49,219 bases of DNA, from positions 1 to 49,219 of the forward strand of contig CATLBR010000022.1 of NCBI GenBank assembly GCA_949879795.1. The letters run 5' to 3'. A model generated the notes under the pieces. The model was not told the origin of the DNA. It was given only the letters and a program-made list of their open reading frames with translations, and did no database searches. The position numbers and the translations under genes are program-made. The DNA comes from an uncultured Hungatella sp. GTDB lineage: Bacteria > Bacillota > Clostridia > Lachnospirales > Lachnospiraceae. Positions 25,436-33,363 of this stretch are shown in pieces. The stretch's first letter is position 1; each line of letters begins with the position of its first letter.

Positions 25436-26167
25436 TTGAAGAAATATATGAAACTTTTTGCAGGTAATGCCGCCTTTGCTGCAGTTATAGTCTGTCTTTA
25501 TTCGCCGGGGCTTGCAGGTCTGTCGCCTTTCAGCCCCAACATCTTTGCGGCGGCGGCGTCTATCGCTGTCGGTGTGATAGCGGTTCCCACCTTTGTGTGG
25601 ATGAACAAAAATTTTCTCACAGACAGAGCGCCGGAGCTGCTGGGGACTGACGAGAGCGGCTCGGGGGAGAAGGCGGCAGAGCTTATGAGCCGCTTCGCAT
25701 CCAGCCAGGTTCTCGGGGGAATCGCCCAGTCGGCGCTGTCCCAGCTGGAGAGGACACAGAGCGCAGGAAAAAACTTTGAAAAGCTGGTGGTCCGAAGGTT
25801 CGGAACAGGGAACTTGAGTTACAGCAAGTTTATGGGGGTAATGGACCACGCGTCGGAGGCTCTGTCGGAGGGGACCGTCAGGATGGTCAATAAGATGATT
25901 ATTTTTGATGAGGCGGAATATAGAAAGCTGTCCTCCGGGGAGTATATGAAGGACGACATTCCGGACAGCATTCAGGAAGAGAAGAAGAGGCTCTACGAAA
26001 AGAGTCTGGAAGATCTGCGCTCTATATTGGAGAAGAACGAGAAGGTTCTCCTGGCGGTGGACCACCTGATGACGGAGTTGTCGGACGCGGATTATTCCGG
26101 GCAGGATATAGACACTGCCGGCGACCAGATCAATGAGCTGCTTAAGCAGCTTGAATACTATAGCTGA
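25436..26167 (+). CDS. XpaC-like membrane protein
   Basis: Protein of 243 aa. Two N-terminal membrane segments (AAFAAVIVCLYSPGLAGL and FAAAASIAVGVIAVPTFVW) are followed by a cytosolic helical domain with long coiled-coil stretches. Position and architecture suggest the XpaC / 5-bromo-4-chloroindolyl-phosphate hydrolysis family, which in Bacillus stands next to TelA-type genes. The family call rests mainly on context. Start is TTG 25436 (MKKYMKLF); ATG 25448 is possible. First gene of a three-gene operon. Confidence 0.6.
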   Translation: MKKYMKLFAGNAAFAAVIVCLYSPGLAGLSPFSPNIFAAAASIAVGVIAVPTFVWMNKNFLTDRAPELLGTDESGSGEKAAELMSRFASSQVLGGIAQSALSQLERTQSAGKNFEKLVVRRFGTGNLSYSKFMGVMDHASEALSEGTVRMVNKMIIFDEAEYRKLSSGEYMKDDIPDSIQEEKKRLYEKSLEDLRSILEKNEKVLLAVDHLMTELSDADYSGQDIDTAGDQINELLKQLEYYS

Positions 26168-26196
26168 GATTTTTGTGAGCAGAGGAGGAGAGGAGC

Positions 26197-27882
26197 ATGA
26201 AGGAGAGCAGAAATCAGATGTTTGCCATTGCCGGCATAGGGGTGCTGGTGTTTATCATCGCGCTGGCGGGCATCGCTTTTACGAGGAACGCAGGAAAGTC
26301 GGCGAAGACTGTCAGCATCGAGTCTGCGGTTTCCACAATAGAAAAGTATGTAAAAAAGATCGGCCCTTCCCAGGCCCCTGTGGTCAAGTCCCCTGTGGAA
26401 CTGGCGGACACCGGTGTGGACGAGCTTCCGGACATAGACACCAACGAGATCACCGTCAGGCCGTCCACGGCTCTCTACGCAGAGATTTTTTCTACTTCGG
26501 AGAAATGCGGGAAAGGGAAAGACGGCTGGATCAACCAGGTGGCTGAGGCGTTCAATCGGGCAGGTTTTGAGGTGGACGGGCAGCCGGTTTCCGTGATGAT
26601 CCGCAATGTGGCCTCAGGGCTGGGGATGGATTACATACACAGCGGCAAGTATGTCCCCGACGGCTACACTCCCTCCAACGATTTCTGGGGCAAGATGCTT
26701 ATGGCCGACGGCGTCCGGGTGGAAACTGTCTGTGAAAAGCTGGTGGGAAACACGGCAGGGATCCTTCTCTCAAAGGATACCCAGAAGAAGCTGGTGGAAA
26801 AATACGGCTCCATCAATTTAAAAACCATCGTGGATGCCACGGCAGGGGGAGAATTCGCCATGGGCTACACCAATCCCTATGCCTCGGCCACAGGGCTCAA
26901 TTTTCTCATGTCCACTCTCCAGACATACAACTCAAAAGACCCCTTAAGCGGGGAATCGGTTGAGGGGTTTCAGTCATTTCAGGCCAATGTACCTTTTGTG
27001 GCCTACACCACCCTCCAGATGAGGGACGCGGCAGAGACAGGGACTCTGGACGGCTTTGTCATGGAGTATCAGACCTATATCAACGACCCGGAGCTGGCGA
27101 GAAAGTACGAATTTACACCCTTTGGATTTCTGCATGGCAATCCCCTCTACAGTCCTGAGGGAACAAGCGGTCAGAAGAAGAAAATTCTCCAGATGTTCGC
27201 AGAGTTTTCCCAGTCGGAGGACAATCAAAAACTGGCGGCAGACTACGGCTTTAATGTGAATCTGGGGTACACGGTGGAGCAAGGGGAGGTGGACGGGGAT
27301 ACCCTTTTAAGCGCTCAGGAGCTGTGGAAGAAGGAGAAGGACAGCGGCAAGCCTATATTGGCGGTGTTTGTGGCGGATGTGTCCGGTTCCATGAACGGAG
27401 AGCCGCTGAACTCTTTAAAGAAGTCCCTCATCAACGGGATGCGGTATATCAACACCACCAACTACATCGGTCTGGTGTCCTACTCTGACGATGTGGTGAT
27501 AAATGTTCCTGTGGGGAAATTTGATCTGAATCACCAGTCCTCCTTCAAGGGAGCCGTGGAGAGCTTAAGCGCTTCCGGCGGAACGGCCACCTTTGACGGG
27601 ATCATCGTTGCGGCGGATATGCTTATAAAAGCCAGGGAAGAGTACCCGGACGCCAAGATGATGATGTTCGTCCTATCTGACGGGGAGACTAACCGGGGAT
27701 ATTCTCTGAAGGATATCCAAGAGCCTATGGATGCCCTGAACATTCCTATCTACACCATCGGGTACAACGCGGACATCCCTGCGCTGGAGAGCATCTCTGC
27801 CATCAACGAGGCGGCAAATATCAACGCGGATTCTGACGACGTAATCTACAAATTGAAGAACCTGTTTAACTCGAGCTTATAA
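26197..27882 (+). CDS. membrane-anchored VWA protein with binding domain
   Basis: Protein of 561 aa. An N-terminal membrane anchor (MFAIAGIGVLVFIIALAGIAF, broken here) is followed by an extracellular domain of about 300 residues resembling solute-binding proteins (GYTNPYASATGLNFL; LDGFVMEYQTYI). A von Willebrand A domain then starts near residue 388, with the MIDAS DVSGSM, a threonine in GGTATFDG, and LSDGE. The fusion of a binding-protein fold with VWA is unusual. It sits between the XpaC-like and TelA genes, and probably senses or assembles something at the envelope (inference). Confidence 0.8.
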   Translation: MKESRNQMFAIAGIGVLVFIIALAGIAFTRNAGKSAKTVSIESAVSTIEKYVKKIGPSQAPVVKSPVELADTGVDELPDIDTNEITVRPSTALYAEIFSTSEKCGKGKDGWINQVAEAFNRAGFEVDGQPVSVMIRNVASGLGMDYIHSGKYVPDGYTPSNDFWGKMLMADGVRVETVCEKLVGNTAGILLSKDTQKKLVEKYGSINLKTIVDATAGGEFAMGYTNPYASATGLNFLMSTLQTYNSKDPLSGESVEGFQSFQANVPFVAYTTLQMRDAAETGTLDGFVMEYQTYINDPELARKYEFTPFGFLHGNPLYSPEGTSGQKKKILQMFAEFSQSEDNQKLAADYGFNVNLGYTVEQGEVDGDTLLSAQELWKKEKDSGKPILAVFVADVSGSMNGEPLNSLKKSLINGMRYINTTNYIGLVSYSDDVVINVPVGKFDLNHQSSFKGAVESLSASGGTATFDGIIVAADMLIKAREEYPDAKMMMFVLSDGETNRGYSLKDIQEPMDALNIPIYTIGYNADIPALESISAINEAANINADSDDVIYKLKNLFNSSL

Positions 27883-27917
27883 TTTACAGTTTTTACAGAA
27901 AGGGGCGAGACGAGGCT

Positions 27918-29063
27918 ATGGCATTTACATTGGAACTTCCCCGGAAGGAAGAGATCAAAAAGGCAGTGGAGGAGCAGACCGCCGTTGACAGGGAGACGAC
28001 GCTGGTAATATCTGACGCTTCCAGGGAAAAAGGAGATGAGATCCTCAGTGCGGATATGGACAATTTTCAGGACAGGAGAGAACTGACAAAGGCCATCCAG
28101 GATTTCGGGACGGATATTATGAAAAAGTCTTCTGACAAGAATTCGCTTATGAAGACAAGACTGGGAGAACTTTCCCGGGCAGGAGGAGAGAGCGGGGAGG
28201 TAGCCAGAGGCCTTGAGGAGCTTTCCAGGCAGATGAAGGATTTGGATCCGTCAGGGATCGACTTTGTGAAGAAAGGCCCCCTGGGCAATCTGTTCAACCC
28301 GGTGCGCTCCTACTTTAACAGATATAAATCGGCGGATACGGCTATCGCGGAGATTGTGCAGTCTTTGGAAAAGGGAGCCAGGGTGCTGAAGGATGACAAC
28401 ACGACCCTGGAGCTGGAACAGGCAGCTATGAGGGATCTGACAAAGCAGCTGAACCAGAAACTGATTCTGGGACAGGAACTAGATGATTATCTCACGGAGC
28501 AGATTGAAAAGCAGAAGGCGTCAAACGGGGATGAGGAGAAAATCAAGTTTGTGGAGGAAGAGATACTGTTTCCCCTGCGGCAGCGTATGATGGACTTTAA
28601 TCAGATGCTGGCGGTGAATCAGAACGGCATTATCGCTATGGAGGTGATCAGAAAGAACAATTATGAGCTGATACGGTCGGTAAACCGTGCCCAGACAGTG
28701 ACCATCGCAGCTCTCAACGTGGCAGTGACGGTGGCGGGAGCTCTGTACAACCAGAAGATTGTTTTGGAGAAAGTCAAGGCTCTGAATCAGACGACCAACA
28801 ACATGATTGCAGCTACCTCCAGGATGCTCAACACCCAAGGAACTGAGATTCAGAAGCAGGCTATGGATTCGAATATAGAGGCGGAGACCTTAAAGGAGGC
28901 TTTCAGGGAGACTCTGGGGGCGCTGGACTCTATCAGCCAGTATAAGCAGAAGGCCCTGCCCCAGCTCAAGGAGACAATCGACCAGTTTAAGGTCATGACC
29001 CAGGAGGGAGAGGCGGTTATCCGCCATATGGAAGAGTCGGGATTTATGGAGAACAGAAGTTGA
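27918..29063 (+). CDS. TelA / toxic anion resistance family protein
   Basis: Protein of 381 aa, cytosolic and predicted almost wholly helical. Family landmarks: LGNLFNPVRSYFNRYKSA, LEKGARVLKDDNTTLELEQ, an L-x-LGQ-E-L-DDYL stretch, VNQNGIIAMEVIRKNNYELIRSVNRAQTVT (described in pieces) and AAL-VAVTVAGALYNQKIV. TelA proteins are named for tellurite resistance on plasmids but have a broader envelope-stress role in Firmicutes. Last gene of the cluster, followed by a terminator. Confidence 0.85.
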   Translation: MAFTLELPRKEEIKKAVEEQTAVDRETTLVISDASREKGDEILSADMDNFQDRRELTKAIQDFGTDIMKKSSDKNSLMKTRLGELSRAGGESGEVARGLEELSRQMKDLDPSGIDFVKKGPLGNLFNPVRSYFNRYKSADTAIAEIVQSLEKGARVLKDDNTTLELEQAAMRDLTKQLNQKLILGQELDDYLTEQIEKQKASNGDEEKIKFVEEEILFPLRQRMMDFNQMLAVNQNGIIAMEVIRKNNYELIRSVNRAQTVTIAALNVAVTVAGALYNQKIVLEKVKALNQTTNNMIAATSRMLNTQGTEIQKQAMDSNIEAETLKEAFRETLGALDSISQYKQKALPQLKETIDQFKVMTQEGEAVIRHMEESGFMENRS

Positions 29064-29078
29064 GAAAGTATAATAATG

Positions 29079-29105
29079 AAAGGGTCCGGTCATCCGGACT
29101 CTTTT
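29079..29105 (+). terminator. intrinsic terminator after the TelA gene
   Basis: GTCCGG-TCAT-CCGGAC with flanking AAAG/CTTT pairs extending the stem; a T-run is included at the 3' side (29102-29105). Confidence 0.65.
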
Positions 29106-29135
29106 CAATTTGTCGGAACAGCAGAAATCCTACAT

Positions 29136-29192
29136 AATGTAAAATATACTTGACATAAAATGTAAAGCATGTTATACTTCTAAATGTAAAGC
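29136..29192 (+). promoter_or_regulatory. promoter with three AATGTAAA repeats
   Basis: TTGACA (29150-29155), 17 nt, TATACT (29173-29178). AATGTAAA occurs at 29136, 29159 and 29183, spaced 23-24 bp and spanning the promoter. This is suited to autoregulation by the HTH protein that follows. Confidence 0.6.
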
Positions 29193-29268
29193 AAACCAGA
29201 CATATCCGCGGATATCCAGGAAAGTAGGGACAAGGGCGGTAAGATGAAAGGACGAGAAGGATGGTGAC

Positions 29269-29466
29269 ATGAAGAATCGAATTCAGGAACTGCGCAGAGA
29301 GAAAAAGATACGTCAGGAGGATCTGGCGGAGGCGGTGGGAGTTACCAGACAGACCATCATTTCCCTGGAGAACGGGAAGTACAACGCTTCTCTTGTGCTG
29401 GCTCACAAGCTGGCCAGATATTTTGACAGGCAGATCGAAGATATTTTTTTATTTGAGGAGGAATGA
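29269..29466 (+). CDS. small XRE-type HTH regulator (65 aa)
   Basis: Single Cro/cI domain protein: [37 protein letters not shown] and the C-terminal [11 protein letters not shown] typical of the YozG/YgzD-like clade. ATG 29269 is behind AGGATGGTGAC. It overlaps the following membrane-protein gene by 4 nt. Such pairs (small repressor plus small integral membrane protein) are common in Firmicutes; the ligand is unknown. Confidence 0.8.
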   Translation: MKNRIQELRREKKIRQEDLAEAVGVTRQTIISLENGKYNASLVLAHKLARYFDRQIEDIFLFEEE

Positions 29467-29960
29467 TTATGTGGCTGAATCAGTTGTTTACAGATGAACC
29501 CGTGGATTTTGAGCGGCGGTGCAGAACAAGAATCAAGGTGGGGATGGGAATCGCCTTTTTAGGTCTTTTGTCCCTGGCGGTCATGGTCCTTTTTTGCAGT
29601 CAAAAGCTGACGGTTCTGTATCCGGAGTCGGAGGGCAGAGACTTTTTCGCAACATTTTACGGAAGTCTGGGTGCGGGGCTCATGGCGGGAGGCATTGTGT
29701 CAGCGATAAAGAATGTGAGATATCTGAAAGACCCTGCTCTGAAGAAAAGGCAGAAGGTGGCGGAGACTGATGAGCGGAACCGCCTTCTGGGGCTGCGATG
29801 CTGGGCCTATGCAGGCTACACCATGTTTCTGCTTTTGTACGTGGGTATTCTGGTCAGCGGATTTGTCAGCAGGACGGCAGCAATGGTGCTTCTGACAGTG
29901 ACAGGCGTGTACGCTCTGGTGCTGATGCTGTTCAGAATATTTTTGAACAGAGTTATGTAG
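29463..29960 (+). CDS. four-helix membrane protein (165 aa)
   Basis: Partner of the HTH gene. Four hydrophobic segments are visible: [52 protein letters not shown] and [20 protein letters not shown] charged cytosolic loop ([19 protein letters not shown]) lies in the middle, as in DUF2178/DUF3169-type proteins that accompany YgzD-like repressors. The exact family is uncertain and function is unknown. Confidence 0.65.
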   Translation: MIMWLNQLFTDEPVDFERRCRTRIKVGMGIAFLGLLSLAVMVLFCSQKLTVLYPESEGRDFFATFYGSLGAGLMAGGIVSAIKNVRYLKDPALKKRQKVAETDERNRLLGLRCWAYAGYTMFLLLYVGILVSGFVSRTAAMVLLTVTGVYALVLMLFRIFLNRVM

Positions 29961-30024
29961 AAGAATGTGCTGGCAGCGCTGCCCCGGGCAAGGGCAGCCT
30001 GCCGGGACAGGTGGTTTTGAGATT

Positions 30025-30909
30025 TCAGGATCTCACAAAGTCAAGAAACATATTGAGGGTGTTGGAGAGACGGTTGGAGTAGTACGCGAATCCAACCGTC
30101 CGCTTGTGTATGGGAGTTCCCGGTTTCAACTGTACCAGACGCCCGCTGTCCAAGTCCTCTTTTACAAATTCCCTGATGACGCTGGCCACTCCCAGACCGA
30201 TACGGGCGAACTCGATGAGCAGATCCATGGTGGTGACCTCCAGGAGGTTGTTGGCCTCTATGTGGTTTTCCGACATATATTCATCGATGTACCGTCTGGT
30301 CATATTGGCTCTGTCCAGAAGCATGATATTTCCCACCTGGAACACATCGGCGTCCTCCCCCTCCCGAAGTCTCAAATTTTCCAGATAGGAAGGAGAGGCC
30401 ACAAAGACGTCCTCGATCTCCATGACAGGGAGGAATACAAGATTCTTCTGAGGTCTGGGTCTGGCCACCAGTCCCAGATCGATTTTCTGCTGTTCCAGCA
30501 TAGACATGGTGTGGGTGGTGGACTGGGTCTCGATGGTGATCTTCACATGAGGATACTTTTCGATAAAATTTTTCAGGTAGGATACCATGATGTATCGGCA
30601 GAGAGTGTTGCTGACTCCGAAACGTATGTGCCCCATGTGAAATTCTCTGGCCCGCTTTAACTCCAGTTCCCCGTTGGAAAGTTCTTCGAAAGCTCTGCAG
30701 GTATGTTCAAACAGAATCTGCCCTTCATCGGTGAGCTGTACGCCTCTTGAGTTTCTGGTAAACAGGGTGGTGTCCAGGCCGTCTTCCAGCTTTCCGATGG
30801 CCTTGCTGATGGCTGGCTGGCTGATGAACAGATCTTTTGCGGCCTTGGAGATATTGCCGGTTTTGGCGACTTCATAAAATATTTTATACTGGGACAGATT
30901 CTGCTCCAT
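30025..30909 (-). CDS. LysR-family transcriptional regulator
   Basis: Protein of 294 aa. The winged HTH at residues 1-60 is canonical (FYEVAKTGNISKAAKDLFISQ PAISKAI, then FTRNSRGVQLTDEG). The C-terminal periplasmic-binding-like effector domain follows (HIRFGVSNTLCRY; GLVARP). Divergently transcribed from the first LeuD-LeuC pair across 137 bp that hold a perfect inverted repeat of LTTR type, so it very probably controls that operon; the effector may be a pathway intermediate such as isopropylmalate (inference). LeuO/CitR-like members of this family have similar contexts. Confidence 0.88.
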   Translation of the reverse strand: MEQNLSQYKIFYEVAKTGNISKAAKDLFISQPAISKAIGKLEDGLDTTLFTRNSRGVQLTDEGQILFEHTCRAFEELSNGELELKRAREFHMGHIRFGVSNTLCRYIMVSYLKNFIEKYPHVKITIETQSTTHTMSMLEQQKIDLGLVARPRPQKNLVFLPVMEIEDVFVASPSYLENLRLREGEDADVFQVGNIMLLDRANMTRRYIDEYMSENHIEANNLLEVTTMDLLIEFARIGLGVASVIREFVKEDLDSGRLVQLKPGTPIHKRTVGFAYYSNRLSNTLNMFLDFVRS

Positions 30910-30943
30910 AATCCAACCTCCACAGAATATATGATGTGATACT

Positions 30944-30962
30944 TTATAACTGATTGTTATAA
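30944..30962. promoter_or_regulatory. LysR-type operator
   Basis: TTATAAC-TGATT-GTTATAA, 7-bp perfect arms, contains T-N11-A. It lies between the divergent LysR gene and leuD and is the probable recognition site. Confidence 0.6.
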
Positions 30963-30981
30963 TAAATATGAGTATTATATA

Positions 30982-31011
30982 TTGTTATTATAGCAAGCCA
31001 TATGATATAAT
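30982..31011 (+). promoter_or_regulatory. promoter of the leuD-leuC operon
   Basis: TTGTTA (30982-30987), 18 nt, TATAAT (31006-31011), about 20 bp downstream of the LysR-type operator, a position suited to activation. Confidence 0.5.
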
Positions 31012-31046
31012 ACAACTGCAAATTTATTGAAAATCGGAGGATTGTC

Positions 31047-31529
31047 ATGTCTGTCGGCAAAATTTTTAAGTTTCATGATGACCTGGACACGGATCAGATT
31101 ATCGCGTCTCAGTATCTGCTGCTGCCTTCTATCGACGAGATGAAAGGGCATGCATTTGAGTCTCTGGATCCGGAATTCCCCAAGAAAGTAAAATCTGGCG
31201 ATTACGTGGTGGGAGGGGAAAATTTCGGCTGCGGCTCCTCCAGAGAGCAGGCTCCCGGCGTGCTGAAGGCCCTGGGAGTTCAGGCCGTGGTGGCAAAGTC
31301 ATTTGCCCGCATCTTTTACCGCAATGCTATCAATATCGGTCTTCCCGTGATTGTATGCAAGGAACTGCCGGATCAGGTGGAGACGGGAGACGAGATGGAG
31401 CTGTCTCTCACCGACGGGACGGCAACAGCAGGGGGAAGCACTTATCCATGCACCAAACTGCCGCCGTATATGCAGAAGATTTTAAGCCAGGGCGGCTTGA
31501 TCGCTTCGCTGAACAAGGAGGAAGTATAG
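31047..31529 (+). CDS. leuD: 3-isopropylmalate dehydratase small subunit (copy 1)
   Basis: Swivel-domain subunit of 160 aa. It begins KIFKFHDDLDTDQIIASQYL and holds the family core ENFGCGSSREQAPGVLKALG and VVAKSFARIFYRNAINIGLP. The substrate loop after the DTD motif reads YLLL, which differs from the YLVx of typical isopropylmalate isomerase and YLRT of homoaconitase, so the substrate may be a related 2-hydroxy-diacid. Its stop is 1 nt before the leuC start. The order small then large is reversed relative to enterobacterial leuCD, but common in Clostridia and archaea. Confidence 0.85.
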   Translation: MSVGKIFKFHDDLDTDQIIASQYLLLPSIDEMKGHAFESLDPEFPKKVKSGDYVVGGENFGCGSSREQAPGVLKALGVQAVVAKSFARIFYRNAINIGLPVIVCKELPDQVETGDEMELSLTDGTATAGGSTYPCTKLPPYMQKILSQGGLIASLNKEEV

Positions 31530-31530
31530 T

Positions 31531-32781
31531 ATGGGAATGACCATTGCAGAAAAGATCATCGCCAGGGCTGCCGGAGTGGAGGAAGTGAAAGCCGGCGATA
31601 TTCATACCGTCACTCTGGACCGCATGATGAGCAACGACGGAACCACTCATCTGACTGTCGACATGTATCACAATAAATTAAAGAACCCCAGGATCGCCGA
31701 CCCGGGGAAGATGGTTTTCATCGTGGACCACAATGTCCCGTCGGACAACCCCAAGACGGCGGCGTCACAGAAAAAGATGAGAGATTTTGCCAGGGAACAC
31801 GGCATTGATTTCTGGGAGGGAAAGGGAGTCTGCCACCAGATCATGATGGAGCACTATGTGTGTCCGGGGGAGCTGATCTTCGGGGCCGACAGCCATACCT
31901 GCACTTACGGAGCTCTGGGAGCCTTCGGCACAGGCGTGGGGTGTACGGATCTTTTGTACGGTATGGTCACCGGCACTTCCTGGGTGCTGGTGCCGGAGAC
32001 TGTAAAATTTAACCTGACAGGAAGACTTCCTGAGGGTGTCTACCCCAGGGATCTGATGCTGACCATCATCGGGGAGATAGGCGCCAGCGGTGTCAGCTAT
32101 CAGGTGATGGAGTTTTGTGGGGACGGAGCCGGGACATTGAGCGTCAACGACCGCATGGTTCTGTGTAACCTGGCGGTGGAGGCAGGAGCCAAGACTGCCA
32201 TCTTCGAGGCAGATCAGACGGCCCTTGACTGGCTTGCCGCCAGGGGAAGAAAACCGGCGGCAGTGTTCAAGAGCGACGAGGATGCGGTCTATGAGAGAGA
32301 GTACACCTTTGATTTGTCGAAGATTCAGCCGGTGGCTGCCAGACCGGATTTTGTGGACGACGTGGTTCCGGCAAAAGAAGTGTGCGGGGTACATATCGAT
32401 GAGGCATTCCTGGGTTCCTGCAATAACGGCCGCATCGAAGAACTTCGGGTGGGCGCAGCCATCTTGAAGGGACGCAAGGTGGCTGACCATGTGAGATTTC
32501 TTGTGGTGCCGGCCAGCCAGCAGGTGTATCTTCAGGCTTTGGATGAGGGGCTGATCCGGGTCTTCATGGAGAGCGGCGCTATAGTCATGAATCCGAACTG
32601 CAGCGTGTGCTGGGGAAGCTGCCAGGGTGTTATCGGAGAAAATGAGGTTCTGATCAGCACGGGGACGCGCAACTTTAAAGGACGCGCCGGCCATCCGAGT
32701 TCCAAGGTATATCTTGGCTCAGCGGCCACGGTGGCGGCGTCGGCGGTTAAGGGAGAGATCTGCACCGCTGATATGCTGTGA
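31531..32781 (+). CDS. leuC: 3-isopropylmalate dehydratase large subunit (copy 1)
   Basis: Aconitase-superfamily subunit of 416 aa. 4Fe-4S Cys ligands are in FLGSCNNGRIEEL and NPNCSVCWGSCQG. Other blocks are KGVCHQIMMEH, FGADSHTCTYGALGAFGTG and the C-terminal NFKGRAGHPSS. GSCNN in place of the usual GSCTN is notable. Works with the small subunit to isomerise 2-isopropylmalate to 3-isopropylmalate, or a similar substrate. No leuA or leuB gene lies in the window. Confidence 0.87.
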   Translation: MGMTIAEKIIARAAGVEEVKAGDIHTVTLDRMMSNDGTTHLTVDMYHNKLKNPRIADPGKMVFIVDHNVPSDNPKTAASQKKMRDFAREHGIDFWEGKGVCHQIMMEHYVCPGELIFGADSHTCTYGALGAFGTGVGCTDLLYGMVTGTSWVLVPETVKFNLTGRLPEGVYPRDLMLTIIGEIGASGVSYQVMEFCGDGAGTLSVNDRMVLCNLAVEAGAKTAIFEADQTALDWLAARGRKPAAVFKSDEDAVYEREYTFDLSKIQPVAARPDFVDDVVPAKEVCGVHIDEAFLGSCNNGRIEELRVGAAILKGRKVADHVRFLVVPASQQVYLQALDEGLIRVFMESGAIVMNPNCSVCWGSCQGVIGENEVLISTGTRNFKGRAGHPSSKVYLGSAATVAASAVKGEICTADML

Positions 32782-32841
32782 GATTCACAGAGAAAATATT
32801 TTTTGCTCCGGACGGATTATTATAGAAAAAAGAGGAAGCAT

Positions 32842-33339
32842 ATGGAACGATTTACCGGAAAAGTCTGGGTTCTCGGCGATGACATAGACACGGATATCAT
32901 TATTCCCACCGAGTACCTGGCATTAAAGACAATTGAAGATATGAGACAGTATGCCTTCAGTCCTCTGAGGCCTGACCTGGCTTCCCAGATTCGGAAAGGT
33001 GATATGATCGTGGCGGGAAAGAATTTCGGCTGCGGATCTTCCAGGGAGCAGGCGCCGGAGGTGATCAAGGCTCTGGGCATACGCTGTATTATCGCCAAAT
33101 CATTTGCCCGCATCTTTTTTAGAAATTCGATTAATAACGGGCTTCTTCTTATAGAACAGCCCGATTTGTATGATGATATGAGAGAGGGGGATGAGATCAC
33201 GGTTGAGGTGAATCATCACATTACATATGGAGGCAGCCGTTATCCCATAGCCTCTCTGCCGGAGAATCTTATGGAGATCCTGGGCGCGGGAGGACTGGTG
33301 AAGGCTATGGCGGCTCGAAACGGTCTGAGCATAAGCTGA
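32842..33339 (+). CDS. leuD: 3-isopropylmalate dehydratase small subunit (copy 2)
   Basis: Second swivel-domain subunit, 165 aa: GDDIDTDIIIPTEYLALKTI, KNFGCGSSREQAPEVIKALG, AKSFARIFFRNSINNGL. The substrate loop reads YLAL. ATG 32842 is preferred to an in-frame start at 32803 because AGAGGAAG is upstream and the family begins near MxRFxGKVW. Located 60 nt after leuC copy 1 on the same transcript. Sequence differs clearly from copy 1, so the two pairs are old paralogues rather than a recent duplication. Confidence 0.85.
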   Translation: MERFTGKVWVLGDDIDTDIIIPTEYLALKTIEDMRQYAFSPLRPDLASQIRKGDMIVAGKNFGCGSSREQAPEVIKALGIRCIIAKSFARIFFRNSINNGLLLIEQPDLYDDMREGDEITVEVNHHITYGGSRYPIASLPENLMEILGAGGLVKAMAARNGLSIS

Positions 33340-33363
33340 CTTGGAGAAGGAGAAGACGGAAGT

